A stretch of 64,000 nt of DNA from an uncultured Selenomonadales bacterium. Its GTDB lineage: Bacteria; Bacillota; Negativicutes; DSM-1736; Dendrosporobacteraceae. Made by a program: the position numbers and the translations under genes. Location: positions 1-64,000 of the forward strand of contig CAMJML010000008.1 in assembly GCA_946407015.1 (NCBI GenBank), written 5' to 3'. Positions 24,053-33,236 of this stretch are shown here, piece by piece; within the stretch, counting starts at the first letter, position 1, and each line of letters opens with the position of its first letter. The notes below the pieces were generated by a model that was not told where the DNA came from, did no database searches, and saw nothing but the letters and a program-made list of their open reading frames with translations.

Positions 24053-25037
24053 TTTTTTATTAGTTGGAGTTGTTATTTTAGCGTTAGGATTTGATTATAT
24101 TAATGGTTTCCATGATACGGCCAATGCCATTGCAACCTCCGTATCGACGAGGGCTCTTACTCCCAGAGTTGCTGTCTGGATGGCTGCAGGGCTGAATTTT
24201 TTAGGGGCTATGTACAGCACCGGTGTTGCCAAGACGATTGGCGGCGATTTGGTCAAATCAGCTCAAATGGTTAATCAACAAGTGATAATTGCTGCCTTAG
24301 TCGGGGCAATTTTTTGGAACTTGCTAACCTGGTGGCTGGGGATTCCCAGCAGTTCTTCGCATGCTTTAGTCGGCGGGGTGGTAGGCGCCGTCCTGGTTTC
24401 AAAAGGCTTTGAAGGTCTGAAAATAGAAGGTATTATTAAAATTGTTTTATCTTTAATTGTTTCACCTGTTGTAGCTATGTTCACAGGACTCATTATCATG
24501 ACGGTGCTGTTTTGGCTATTTAGTAAGATGGCACCATCCAATATCAATTCCAAGTTTAAACGGATGCAAGTGTTATCGGCTGCCATGATGTCTTTTTCTC
24601 ATGGATCAAATGATGCTCAAAAAGCCATGGGAATTATCACCCTCGCGTTGGTTAGTTCCGGCTATCTTTCAACCTTAGAAGTACCTGTATGGGTTAAAAT
24701 GTCCGCTGCTACGGCTATGGGATTAGGGACTGCTGCCGGTGGCTGGCGAATTATCCGTACAATGGGGGGGAAAATATTCAAGCTGGAACCGATTAGCGGC
24801 TTTGCAGCCGATTTGAATTCAGCATTGATTATCTTCGGTGCGACGTTGCTGCATTTACCGGTTAGTACAACCCATGTTGTTTCCGGATCCATTATGGGGG
24901 TTGGCACAGCAAAACGACTGAATGCTGTCCGCTGGGGCGTTGCTCAGCAAATGTTAATGGCTTGGGTTCTTACAATTCCTAGCACAGCGCTGGTTAGTGC
25001 AATTACGTATCAGATGATCATTTTAATATTTACCTAA
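24045..25037 (+). CDS. pit: Low-affinity inorganic phosphate transporter (PiT family)
   Basis: A 330-residue membrane protein with about ten segments importing phosphate as a metal-phosphate complex. The duplicated signature is visible in both halves: GFDYINGFHDTANAIATSVS and FSHGSNDAQKAMGII, with PSSSSHALVGG and PVSTTHVVSGSIMG. It overlaps the DUF47 regulator upstream. Metal-phosphate or sulfate use by relatives means substrate is inferred from family and neighbour. Confidence 0.93.
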   Translation: MPDFLLVGVVILALGFDYINGFHDTANAIATSVSTRALTPRVAVWMAAGLNFLGAMYSTGVAKTIGGDLVKSAQMVNQQVIIAALVGAIFWNLLTWWLGIPSSSSHALVGGVVGAVLVSKGFEGLKIEGIIKIVLSLIVSPVVAMFTGLIIMTVLFWLFSKMAPSNINSKFKRMQVLSAAMMSFSHGSNDAQKAMGIITLALVSSGYLSTLEVPVWVKMSAATAMGLGTAAGGWRIIRTMGGKIFKLEPISGFAADLNSALIIFGATLLHLPVSTTHVVSGSIMGVGTAKRLNAVRWGVAQQMLMAWVLTIPSTALVSAITYQMIILIFT

Positions 25038-25112
25038 GTCAATATTCTTTAATCAAGTCAGAAAGAATGATTGAATTGGCTGTTAAGTCATTAAGCCATA
25101 TTCCAAAATGCA

Positions 25113-26795
25113 ATGGAGGGATTCCAACTGGAAAACAAGATTGCAGTAACTTTTATCAATGGAGAAAAGCGTGACTATCCAAAGGGAATAGCTCTTTTGG
25201 AAATTGCCAATGAAATACAGGGAGCTTATCGCTCACCGATTGTCGCAGCCAAAGTGAATAATCAGATTAAAGATCTGGAAGTCACACTCGAAGAGGACTG
25301 TATCCTTGATTTTTTAGATTTACATACTGATGATGGTATCAAAGTTTATCAGCGTTCACTCACCTTTGTGATGATTACAGCCATTGAGGAAATTTTTCCT
25401 CATGGGAATGTTACCGTTGAGCATTCCTTGAGTAAGGGTTTGTATTGTGAACTTTACTTAGGCCGCGAGCTGACAAAGGATGATCTTACCTTAATTGAAA
25501 ACCGTATGCGCCAGATTATCAATGAAAACAGAGCCATTGTGAAAAAAGTCCTTCCGGTTGCTGAAGCCATTCTGCTATTTGAGCAAGCCGGTCATACGGC
25601 AAAAGCCAACTTGCTGCGTCAGTTGAAGCGGGATCAAGTAACACTGTATTTCTGTGGCAAAGTATATGATTATCTATATGGAACGATGGTATTAAGCACC
25701 GGAATTCTCAAATTATTTGAATTAAGGTACTATAAGCCGGGATTGATCCTGCGCTTTCCCGAAAAAGAAAATCCGAATCTCATTCCTGAATATGTCGAAC
25801 AGCCGAAACTCGCGGAGATTTTTGCAGAAGCCGAACGCTGGGGCACTATTTTGGATTGCGGCTATGTCAGCACGTTGAATCAATATATACAAAACAATGA
25901 GTTTATTGATATCATCCGGGTTGCCGAAGCCTTGCATGAGAAGAAAATTGCCCAAATTGCCGATTTCGTTTCTGCGCACCGCAATGAGGTGAGAGTTATC
26001 CTGGTTGCCGGCCCATCCTCATCAGGAAAAACAACATTCGCGCAAAGGCTTAATATTCAATTGCGGGTCAATGGAGTCCGCCCAGTACCCATTTCATTAG
26101 ATGATTATTTTGTTGACCGTGCTCATACCCCTCGGGATGAAAAGGGCGACTATGACTTTGAAGCCATTGAAGCGATCGATTTAGAACTGTTTAACCGCCA
26201 TTTGTCGCAGATGTTGGATGGAGAAGAGGTCGAGATTCCTTTCTATAATTTTTTAACTGGTCAGAGGGAATATCGTGGCCACAAAATTAGAATAGGAAAA
26301 GAACAGCCTTTGATCATAGAGGGAATTCATGGGTTGAATGAGCGTCTGACCAGCTCGGTGGCCCGTGAGAACAAAGTCAAGATCTATATCAGTGCATTGA
26401 CGCAATTATCCATTGATCATCATAATCGCATACCGACAACAGATGGACGGCTTATTCGCAGAATTGTCCGGGACAGTCAATTCCGCGGACATGATGCGAT
26501 TAAGTCCTTAAAAATATGGCCATCCGTACGGCGGGGAGAAGAACGCAATATTTTTCCATTTCAGGAAGAAGCCGATATTATGTTTAACTCTGCGTTGATC
26601 TATGAATTAGCTGTGTTAAAGCCCTATGCAGAACCCCTGCTGGAAAAGGTATCACCAGCTGAACCGGAGTATGCCGAAGCCAAAAGGCTGCTCAATTTTT
26701 TAGCTTATTTTGAGCCAATTTTAGCCGATGACGATATTCCAACCAATTCGATCTTAAAAGAGTTTATCGGTAGATCCTGCTTTTATAAACCATAA
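25113..26795 (+). CDS. Nucleoside kinase with TGS domain (uridine kinase-like)
   Basis: A protein of up to 560 residues. An N-terminal TGS domain (KIAVTFINGEKRDYPKGIAL) and a threonyl-tRNA-synthetase-like second domain are followed at about 290-500 by a phosphoribulokinase/uridine kinase domain with P-loop GPSSSGKTTFAQRL and DDYF. It probably phosphorylates a nucleoside; substrate unknown. The first ATG has no RBS, and a perfect GGAGGG lies inside codons 2-3, five codons before a CTG, so initiation could be at that CTG (25128). Confidence 0.85.
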   Translation: MEGFQLENKIAVTFINGEKRDYPKGIALLEIANEIQGAYRSPIVAAKVNNQIKDLEVTLEEDCILDFLDLHTDDGIKVYQRSLTFVMITAIEEIFPHGNVTVEHSLSKGLYCELYLGRELTKDDLTLIENRMRQIINENRAIVKKVLPVAEAILLFEQAGHTAKANLLRQLKRDQVTLYFCGKVYDYLYGTMVLSTGILKLFELRYYKPGLILRFPEKENPNLIPEYVEQPKLAEIFAEAERWGTILDCGYVSTLNQYIQNNEFIDIIRVAEALHEKKIAQIADFVSAHRNEVRVILVAGPSSSGKTTFAQRLNIQLRVNGVRPVPISLDDYFVDRAHTPRDEKGDYDFEAIEAIDLELFNRHLSQMLDGEEVEIPFYNFLTGQREYRGHKIRIGKEQPLIIEGIHGLNERLTSSVARENKVKIYISALTQLSIDHHNRIPTTDGRLIRRIVRDSQFRGHDAIKSLKIWPSVRRGEERNIFPFQEEADIMFNSALIYELAVLKPYAEPLLEKVSPAEPEYAEAKRLLNFLAYFEPILADDDIPTNSILKEFIGRSCFYKP

Positions 26796-26799
26796 TGAA

Positions 26800-26844
26800 G
26801 TCAACAAAACCGGCCAAGGAAGCTTGCCGGTTTTGTTGACTTTT
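26800..26844 (+). terminator. Terminator after the nucleoside kinase
   Basis: Stem gtcaacaaaaccggc / gccggttttgttgac, 15 bp, then tttt. Confidence 0.9.
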
Positions 26845-26853
26845 GAATGAAAA

Positions 26854-26884
26854 ATAACCCCCTATGCTTAGCACAGGGGGTTAT
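26854..26884 (-). terminator. Terminator of the carboxyltransferase gene
   Basis: Perfect 10-bp stem ataaccccct / agggggttat; on the minus strand it is followed by TTTT. Together with the hairpin before it, each of the two converging genes has its own terminator. Confidence 0.85.
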
Positions 26885-26891
26885 CAGTAAA

Positions 26892-28238
26892 TTAACGATT
26901 GTTTTTGAAGAATTCCAAAGCAACTTCTGGGAATAAAGCGTAAGACAATACATCTTCGATGGATGCATTTGGATAGCCTTTTTCAGCCAGTTGTGCTTTA
27001 AGAGTATCAAGTTGCGGAGGAATATCGTCAGCTGGGCGGTAATCAATGATTGGATCGGTGCCGATGATTTTCTCACGAACTTCTTCAGCAACAGGAAGTG
27101 GAGTACGGCCGTATTTTCCGCGAGCCAAGTCTTTAACTTCGCGAGGAACGATTTTATAACGTTCGCCAAGCATAACATTAAAGGTTGCCATTGAACCAAC
27201 GATTTGGCTGGTAGGAGTAACGAGCGGAGGATAGCCAAGGTCAGCACGGACACGAGGCATTTCTTCCAGCAAGTCTTGATATTTATCTTCCATGCCTTGC
27301 TCTTTAAGTTGGTTATACAGGTTGGAAAGCATACCGCCTGGAATTTGGAAGTCAAGAACGTTGGTATCAACATCAAAGTAAGTTTTAAGTTTGAAGTCGT
27401 CAGCCAGACTTTTCTTAACATTGCCAAAATGGATAGCGATAGGTTTAAGTTTTTTGCGATCCAATCCGGTATCACGCTCGGTACCTTCAAGAGCAGCAAT
27501 CATAGTCTCAGTACAAGGTTGGGAAGTTCCAAGTGCAAACGGTGACAATGCGCAGTCAATAACGTCAACGCCAGCTTCAACAGCTTTCAGGTAAGTCATT
27601 GAACCAAAACCGCTTGTGTAGTGGGTATGTAATTGAATAGGTACTTTAATTTCAGCTTTCATGGCTTTTACTAAATCATAAGCTACATATGGAGCCAATA
27701 AGCCGGACATGTCTTTAATACAAATGGAGTGTACGCCTCTATCTTCGAGGTCATGAGCCAATTTCAGGTAGCTCTCTTTTGTATGGTATGGGCTGATGGT
27801 GTAAACACAAACCCCTTGTACGTGAGCACCGGCCTTAAGACCAGCTTTAATAGCCACTTCAAGGTTACGCACATCATTCAATGCGTCGAATACACGGATA
27901 ACACCGATACCATGTTCAACCATTTTCTGTACAAAAGTTTCAACAACGTCGTCAGCGTAATGGTTGTAACCGAGGATGTTTTGACCTCTGAGCAGCATGG
28001 AAATAGGAGTTTTCAGGGTTTTTTTCAGGAATTTGAGGCGCTCCCATGGATCTTCGTTCAAGAAGCGGAGACAGCTGTCAAAAGTTGCGCCGCCCCAAGC
28101 TTCCAAAGCCCAGTAGCCTACTTCGTCAAGAGCTTGCAGCTGAGGGACCATATCAGTGACACGCATACGGGTAGCAGCTAAAGACTGATGACCGTCACGA
28201 AGCACTGTTTCCATAATTTTAACTGGATTTTTGGCCAT
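26892..28238 (-). CDS. Carboxyltransferase subunit (oxaloacetate decarboxylase alpha / pyruvate carboxylase B type), no biotin domain
   Basis: A 448-residue enzyme of the DRE-TIM family that transfers carboxyl groups between biotin and pyruvate/oxaloacetate. Signature ETVLRDGHQSLAATRMR at 10-26 holds the metal Asp and Gln; LHTHYTSG carries the metal His pair, and CIKDMSG the active Lys region. OadA and PycB are near 600 residues with a biotinyl domain at the C-terminus; this chain stops after the conserved domain, so the biotin carrier must be a separate protein, as in transcarboxylase 5S-type systems. None is in the window. RBS GGAGGAG. Exact reaction uncertain. Confidence 0.88.
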   Translation of the reverse strand: MAKNPVKIMETVLRDGHQSLAATRMRVTDMVPQLQALDEVGYWALEAWGGATFDSCLRFLNEDPWERLKFLKKTLKTPISMLLRGQNILGYNHYADDVVETFVQKMVEHGIGVIRVFDALNDVRNLEVAIKAGLKAGAHVQGVCVYTISPYHTKESYLKLAHDLEDRGVHSICIKDMSGLLAPYVAYDLVKAMKAEIKVPIQLHTHYTSGFGSMTYLKAVEAGVDVIDCALSPFALGTSQPCTETMIAALEGTERDTGLDRKKLKPIAIHFGNVKKSLADDFKLKTYFDVDTNVLDFQIPGGMLSNLYNQLKEQGMEDKYQDLLEEMPRVRADLGYPPLVTPTSQIVGSMATFNVMLGERYKIVPREVKDLARGKYGRTPLPVAEEVREKIIGTDPIIDYRPADDIPPQLDTLKAQLAEKGYPNASIEDVLSYALFPEVALEFFKNNR

Positions 28239-28682
28239 TTTAAGTAATCTCCTCCTAATTTTATGTAGATCAATTTAGATATTTATACCGATTTCGAGCC
28301 TAAAAATAGGCAATCCATGAAAATCAGTGAATTGCGAATTTTGCAGACTCAATATCAGTTTTATCGGACAATTTCATTATAGTTATTTCTCCCACTTTTG
28401 TCAATCAGTGTCCAGGCTTATTGTGATATTTTTAACATGTATACTTTAATGACTTTTTATTGTCATAATTTTCTGACGAGAGGTTTGAACATAGGATTTT
28501 TTCTGGTAATGCTTTCCTGATCTTCGTAGTTAAGACGGTTAAGCAACGCATAAACTTGTGGATTTTCTTCGGAGTTTGAGCAGTTGCTGTCTGAGCATAC
28601 TGTACGACATCATGTTGCCCTTCTTCGGGATGAATTATTCGTCCTGATCCGCCGATACAACTACATTTTAATAAAATAGAAT
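28239..28682. other. Intergenic region of about 440 bases
   Basis: Contains the leader of the carboxyltransferase gene next to it and an open but startless frame (28463-28609, minus). No RNA family was recognised. The direct base composition is ordinary. Confidence 0.4.
28463..28609 (-). pseudogene. Possible gene remnant
   Basis: A 48-codon minus-strand frame with natural composition (SEENPQVYALLNRLNYEDQE, then SITRKNPMFKPLVRKL and stop) but no start codon: a TGA precedes it directly. Two cysteines sit at the N-terminal part. The neighbouring frame upstream is also open, as if a small gene was broken by a frameshift. Low confidence; it may be chance. Confidence 0.25.
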
Positions 28683-28709
28683 AAAAGAAGCAGTAACAAT
28701 ACTGCTTCC
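28683..28709 (-). terminator. Terminator of the diguanylate cyclase gene
   Basis: Perfect 8-bp stem gaagcagt / actgcttc; read on the minus strand it ends in TTTTATT. Confidence 0.8.
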
Positions 28710-28710
28710 T

Positions 28711-30948
28711 TTATTCTAAAATACTGGCGCAAATAACCCGGTTGCGGCCTTGCTGCTTGGCACTGTACAGAGCCTTATCAGCAACCGAAATGATTTTTTC
28801 TGTATCAGGCGGGCAGGCGGTGAGGGACGGATCATAAGTGGCTACCCCTAAGCTGGCTGTGATTTTTGCCGTAAATGTACCGACATGATCGGGACACTGG
28901 CTTTCTTCAATCGTTAACCGGAGTTTTTCGGCTACGACTGTTGCCTCGGCACTGCTGCATTCCGGCAAAATAATACTAAATTCTTCACCGCCATAGCGGG
29001 CTGGCAAGTCGATGTTGCGGACATTGGTGTGTAATATCTGCCCAATTTGGGCAAGCAATTTATCGCCGATCAAATGGCCATAAGTATCATTGTAATTTTT
29101 GAATTTATCTAGATCCAGCATAATCAGGCTGAGTGGCCGTTTTAGTGAGGCCGCTCTTCGCAACTCTGTTTTTAAGAACATGTCAAAATTGCGACGATTT
29201 GCTAGCCCGGTCAGGCCATCCGATAATGCCATGGATTTTACCTGATTATATAAATGGGCTTTTTCTAGTCCCAAGGCAATTTGCTGAGCCATGATTTTTG
29301 CGAACGATATTCTTTTAAGGCGTTCAGGAGTAATGGACCGCTGCCAGCCGATCAGCATAAAGCCAAGAAGGCGCTGATCAACCGCCAATGGCAAAACCAT
29401 AATATGGCGAATATCAATTTTATCACAGGATTGGGTAATCGGCTTAAAGACTTCAGCAGAAGAGGTAACCGGTTTTAACCCATTTACTAAAGCTGCTAAT
29501 TGTGGAAATTCGTCGAGTGCAACATCGGGAAGCTTACACGAAAAGTTAATGGCCGCCGTCACCCGGTAATAGTTTCGCTGGTCGCCTAATAAGAGCCCAA
29601 TACCGACATCCCCGTTTAGAGCCTTTACAGCATGAGCGGTAGACTGTTCGATGATGGTGTCGGTATCGATCGAGGAGACCGCTGCCTGGGCAATTTCAGA
29701 CAGGAATTTCTCCTCTTCAAGCCGGAGTTTTGTTTCTTCATAGAGCATTGCACTGGCAATTGCTGCTCCGGCATGGTGCCCAAGGGCAGTCAAAAATAAG
29801 GCATCATGCTGATCATATGCCGCATTTTCACTGGAGTAGACTTCAATTACACCGATAATTTGCCCATCATTAATTAATGGGGCCGCAATGATCGAACGAA
29901 TATTGGAAAAAATGAGCTGTGGGCGAAAAATATCGGGATGACTGGATAAATCACTGATATACATGGCTTTATTTTTTTCGATAACCTGCCCGCCAAGGCT
30001 TTGCGGGAAAGGTAATATGGATGGAGGTGTATTAATCCCGTAAGTCGCAACAACCTGCAGTTGGGATTGATCATTCGTGATCAAGGCGATAACACTTTGG
30101 CTTGAATTCATCATGTCGGCAACCATATCGGCGATCGAACTTAATGTATCACGAAGGTCAAGTTGGGAAGAAATAATAGCGCCTATTTTTGCCAGGGCAT
30201 TTTCTACAAGGTTTCTTTGTTTTTCGGACTCTTTGTATAACAAGGCGTTTTTAGCAACTAAATCTTCGAGGCGTTCTTTAAGATTGACCAATTGTTCATA
30301 CGGATATTTCACAACAAAGCGGAAAACAGCTTGGAGCATATAATAGGCGGCCAGAAGCTTAAAAATATGAATGGAAAATTCGAGGTCGAAAGGAGCGATG
30401 GTACTGACTGAATACCCAACGTCAGTCAGGATGTCAAATATTAATGCGATTTGCAAACGATTGGCGGTAACAAAATTCGCATAATGCCTCCGTAATAGAT
30501 AGAGAGCTGCCAGATCTGGGACAACGGCTGTAAGCAGTAAGGGCAATAAAGCATGGTTGGAGCCGGGCATAACAAGATGGGGCCAGGTGTCTGAGCTATA
30601 GGCGATATTAATAATTAAAATTCCGGCAATAATCAGTAAGGTATACAGCAGAGAGGTATTTTTACAGCCATTTAGTTTAGCGGGGAGGTAAATTGCATAT
30701 AACAGTGCGCAAGACCATATCAGTCTGGCTAAAACAAATAGCGTGAAAGTGTTAAAGGGACTGCCGTATTTTAACAATTCGGTCTGTGACATCAGGTGCA
30801 TCAAGTCCAGAATGGATGCAAATAATATAGCGACACCTGCTACTTTGAATTTATGGTTACTTTGTGTTGTGTTAAACCAGGCAATAATGAATATTGTAAA
30901 CCCTAAAACAATACTCGTCATATCAAGAATGCTATGAAAAGTAAGCAC
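28711..30948 (-). CDS. Membrane diguanylate cyclase with MASE3-like, GAF and GGDEF domains
   Basis: A 745-residue signalling enzyme making cyclic di-GMP. About seven N-terminal membrane segments (1-230, MASE3-like) are followed by a short coiled coil, two GAF-type sensor domains (about 250-400 and 415-560), and a GGDEF domain at about 580-740. The active-site loop reads GGEEF and an RxxD product-inhibition site (RNID) lies five residues before it, so both catalysis and feedback look intact. Start taken as GTG at 30948 because GGGGGT lies eight bases before; the ATG nine codons upstream has no RBS. The sensed signal is unknown. Confidence 0.88.
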   Translation of the reverse strand: MLTFHSILDMTSIVLGFTIFIIAWFNTTQSNHKFKVAGVAILFASILDLMHLMSQTELLKYGSPFNTFTLFVLARLIWSCALLYAIYLPAKLNGCKNTSLLYTLLIIAGILIINIAYSSDTWPHLVMPGSNHALLPLLLTAVVPDLAALYLLRRHYANFVTANRLQIALIFDILTDVGYSVSTIAPFDLEFSIHIFKLLAAYYMLQAVFRFVVKYPYEQLVNLKERLEDLVAKNALLYKESEKQRNLVENALAKIGAIISSQLDLRDTLSSIADMVADMMNSSQSVIALITNDQSQLQVVATYGINTPPSILPFPQSLGGQVIEKNKAMYISDLSSHPDIFRPQLIFSNIRSIIAAPLINDGQIIGVIEVYSSENAAYDQHDALFLTALGHHAGAAIASAMLYEETKLRLEEEKFLSEIAQAAVSSIDTDTIIEQSTAHAVKALNGDVGIGLLLGDQRNYYRVTAAINFSCKLPDVALDEFPQLAALVNGLKPVTSSAEVFKPITQSCDKIDIRHIMVLPLAVDQRLLGFMLIGWQRSITPERLKRISFAKIMAQQIALGLEKAHLYNQVKSMALSDGLTGLANRRNFDMFLKTELRRAASLKRPLSLIMLDLDKFKNYNDTYGHLIGDKLLAQIGQILHTNVRNIDLPARYGGEEFSIILPECSSAEATVVAEKLRLTIEESQCPDHVGTFTAKITASLGVATYDPSLTACPPDTEKIISVADKALYSAKQQGRNRVICASILE

Positions 30949-31037
30949 ATTACCAACCCCCAATAGTAAAGGCATTCTGTTATATGATATGCGTTGGCAT
31001 AATGAGTAGTGCTTGAACCTGTATTGAGGTGGAAAAA

Positions 31038-31268
31038 GTGGATAAAGTATGCCCGGCTTGTAACGCTTTAACGAATTTGGATAAAAATTGCCCTGTGTGC
31101 GGTCATCAAATGGTCGATGGCGGCAGTATTGAAAACTACTATGGCCCGTATAGTCCCTATATGGATCATGGCTTACTTCAGGAATCAGACAATTATTGTA
31201 CTCATTTATGTTATTGTCCGATATGTCACTATGATGTACGGATTACCTTGGAAATGGTAAAAATTTAA
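31038..31268 (+). CDS. Small zinc-ribbon protein
   Basis: A 76-residue protein with three CxxC pairs: CPAC and CPVC near the N-terminus and CYCPIC near the end, the pattern of one or two zinc ribbons. The centre is Tyr/Gly/Pro-rich. GTG at 31038 is preferred, since GAGGTGG lies five bases before it; GTG at 31029 is on the RBS. Function unknown; divergent from the diguanylate cyclase gene and just ahead of the DUF1540 gene. Confidence 0.65.
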   Translation: MDKVCPACNALTNLDKNCPVCGHQMVDGGSIENYYGPYSPYMDHGLLQESDNYCTHLCYCPICHYDVRITLEMVKI

Positions 31269-31323
31269 TGGATAACCATTTGTGAAAATGCAGAAACTAA
31301 AAAAAAATAAGAGGTGATTTATA

Positions 31324-31713
31324 ATGGCAAGCGCTAATCCATTAGTGAAATGCACGGTTGATCAATGTACTCATTATATGCCGGGTGATCAATGTATGGC
31401 TGCCAAAATCAGTATTTATAATGATGAAACATCGAGCAAATCATCAGCATCAGCTGACACATTATGCAAATCCTTTCATCCTCGTAAGACGGTTGGTGAC
31501 ATGGTTGGTGCTCTGCATAATTCCAATATCGGCGGAATGGTTTCCGCAACATTTTTAAGCGGAACTCAAGTGACTCCCAGCGTAGAATGTTTTGTCAGCA
31601 ATTGCAAACACTGGCACCATAGCAATCTTTGTGATGCAGCCAGAATTGATGTTACTGGGGCTAATGCTTCATTAAATCAGGATACGGATTGTCAAACCTT
31701 TGAGCCTAAATAA
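31324..31713 (+). CDS. DUF1540 domain protein, two domains
   Basis: A 129-residue protein with two DUF1540 units: VKCTVDQCTHYMPGDQCMAA...CKSFHP and VECFVSNCKHWHHSNLCDAA...CQTFEP, each with four Cys in the same spacing, probably a small metal-binding fold. DUF1540 proteins are typical of spore-forming Firmicutes; function not known. RBS AAGAGGTGAT. Ends at a terminator shared with the MFS gene. Confidence 0.85.
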   Translation: MASANPLVKCTVDQCTHYMPGDQCMAAKISIYNDETSSKSSASADTLCKSFHPRKTVGDMVGALHNSNIGGMVSATFLSGTQVTPSVECFVSNCKHWHHSNLCDAARIDVTGANASLNQDTDCQTFEPK

Positions 31714-31715
31714 TG

Positions 31716-31750
31716 AAAACGCCACAAGCTTTAAGCTTGTGGCGTTTTTA
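31716..31750. terminator. Bidirectional terminator
   Basis: Perfect 16-bp palindromic stem aaaacgccacaagctt / aagcttgtggcgtttt. It overlaps the stop codon of the minus-strand MFS gene. Confidence 0.9.
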
Positions 31751-32930
31751 GTCCACTTTCTGATTGCATCTGCGTATTGGGAATATTCAATGCAAGCACA
31801 ATAGCCAGCAGTAAGGGAACGACTGTCCATAACAATGCAGGTTGCAGTCCTACATAGTCAGCCATTGTTCCGGTGATGGCTGTTCCAACACCACCAAGAC
31901 CAAAGGTCAAACCCAGCATCATACCGGAAGCCATTGCAGCATTTTCTGGTAGAATGGCTTGAGCCCAGACAATCGAGGAAGGAACCATACTTTGCAGCAG
32001 GGCACCGCATAATCCTAGCATAATCCAGGAAAACCAGGTGATTTTCGTGGCGCCCAAGAAAAAGTAAGTAGGGAGCAAGCTCAGCAATAAGGCACCTAGG
32101 ATACATTTTTTGTAGCCAATCTTATCGCCGCAGTAACCTCCCAGCAATCCACCTACTGCACCGCTTAATAGAAAGACTGTCAGCATTTGACCGGCCAATA
32201 CTGGTGAATGACCTTGAGAATGTAGCATTACAGGCAGAAACGTTGGAATAGCTACCTGAGGCCAGGATCTTAATGCCATTACGGCATTGAGCTTTAACAG
32301 GCTGACCGAATGGTACCAACGCCGGACTTGAGTTGTCGTGCGAGGTACTACGGCCAAAGGGATTTTATGCAACCTGTTACTATAAAGAGCAACTGTCAGC
32401 AGGATGCTGGGGATAATCAGTATAGGAAGCGTTTCTAGTCCATAATGGAGTAAAAAGAAAATAATAATGGCCGGGGCTATTGCATAACCCAAATTGCCTC
32501 CACCAATAAACAGTGACATGGCAAGGCTTTGTTGCTCATTAAGGGACGCTTTGCCGACAAGGCTGGAGCCGAGCGGATGGAATAAAGATGTCGCTATGCC
32601 GGATAACGCAATGGCACTAAACAGGATCACTGTGTTGGGGGCTAAAGGACTAAAACAGATAAAAGCCGCACTGAAGGGCAAGGTGATCAGCAATAGCCAG
32701 GTATAGCCGCTTTTATCAACAAAATAACCGCAGATTGGCTGGAGCATGCTGGAGGTTATGGAAAAGACCATAACAAGCAGACCGCTAAGAGTTAGCGATA
32801 ACCCCAGTTTGGAAATAACTAAAGGCAGCAGGGCAGGTAGAAAATTGGCATAAAAGTCACTAAGAAAGTGCCCACTGGTTAATAAAAACAAACTGTACCA
32901 TGGAGTAACTTTCGATTTGGAAAACAACAT
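31731..32930 (-). CDS. Fosmidomycin-resistance-type MFS exporter
   Basis: A 399-residue transporter with 12 membrane segments. The N-terminal SGHFLSDFYANFLPALLPLV and the FHPLGSSLVGK segment are typical of the Fsr branch of the major facilitator superfamily. Probably exports a small toxic compound; substrate unknown. ATG at 32930 follows GGCGGTG by six bases; a GTG at 32939 is also in frame. Starts 13 bases after the DUF896 gene, so they form an operon. Confidence 0.82.
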   Translation of the reverse strand: MLFSKSKVTPWYSLFLLTSGHFLSDFYANFLPALLPLVISKLGLSLTLSGLLVMVFSITSSMLQPICGYFVDKSGYTWLLLITLPFSAAFICFSPLAPNTVILFSAIALSGIATSLFHPLGSSLVGKASLNEQQSLAMSLFIGGGNLGYAIAPAIIIFFLLHYGLETLPILIIPSILLTVALYSNRLHKIPLAVVPRTTTQVRRWYHSVSLLKLNAVMALRSWPQVAIPTFLPVMLHSQGHSPVLAGQMLTVFLLSGAVGGLLGGYCGDKIGYKKCILGALLLSLLPTYFFLGATKITWFSWIMLGLCGALLQSMVPSSIVWAQAILPENAAMASGMMLGLTFGLGGVGTAITGTMADYVGLQPALLWTVVPLLLAIVLALNIPNTQMQSESGLKTPQA

Positions 32931-32942
32931 GGAGCGCACCGC

Positions 32943-33128
32943 CTAATTAGAGTCAGGGCATGGAGCAATTTCAATGCAATCCAGATGAATTTTTAACTGG
33001 GACTTAATGTTATCAATATAAATGCGGCGAAGTTTGGCTTGTTCAGAGCATTCTTCCGGAGTCAAGCCGCATTCACGCTGTTTTTTGGCTAACGCATTAA
33101 TGCGAGCGATAATTTCTGGAGTGATCAT
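32943..33128 (-). CDS. DUF896 (YnzC-like) protein
   Basis: A 61-residue helical hairpin protein of the UPF0291/DUF896 family, with ITPEIIARINALAKKQRECG, LTPEEC and RRIYIDNIKSQL. Function unknown; Bacillus members are linked to SOS or stress operons. The second ATG (33128) is chosen because AAAGG lies eight bases upstream while the first ATG touches it. Confidence 0.85.
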   Translation of the reverse strand: MITPEIIARINALAKKQRECGLTPEECSEQAKLRRIYIDNIKSQLKIHLDCIEIAPCPDSN

Positions 33129-33203
33129 TTTTTTCATCCTTTCCGAAGGGTTTATTCAAGAAATATTATCATAATCGTGATATACAGTCAAATTAAGTAA
33201 ATA

Positions 33204-33236
33204 ACAAAACCAATGCCGCAGCATTGGTTTTGTTTA
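33204..33236 (-). terminator. Terminator of the D-amino-acid transaminase gene
   Basis: Stem aaaaccaatgc / gcattggtttt with loop cgca; ends the minus-strand gene whose stop lies at 33237. Confidence 0.8.

Noticed and set aside
26801-27499. 232-codon open frame on the minus strand inside the carboxyltransferase gene
   Set aside because: It is a frame shadow of the strongly recognised gene at 26892-28238; its composition (Leu/Lys/Ser-rich, no motif) is artefactual.
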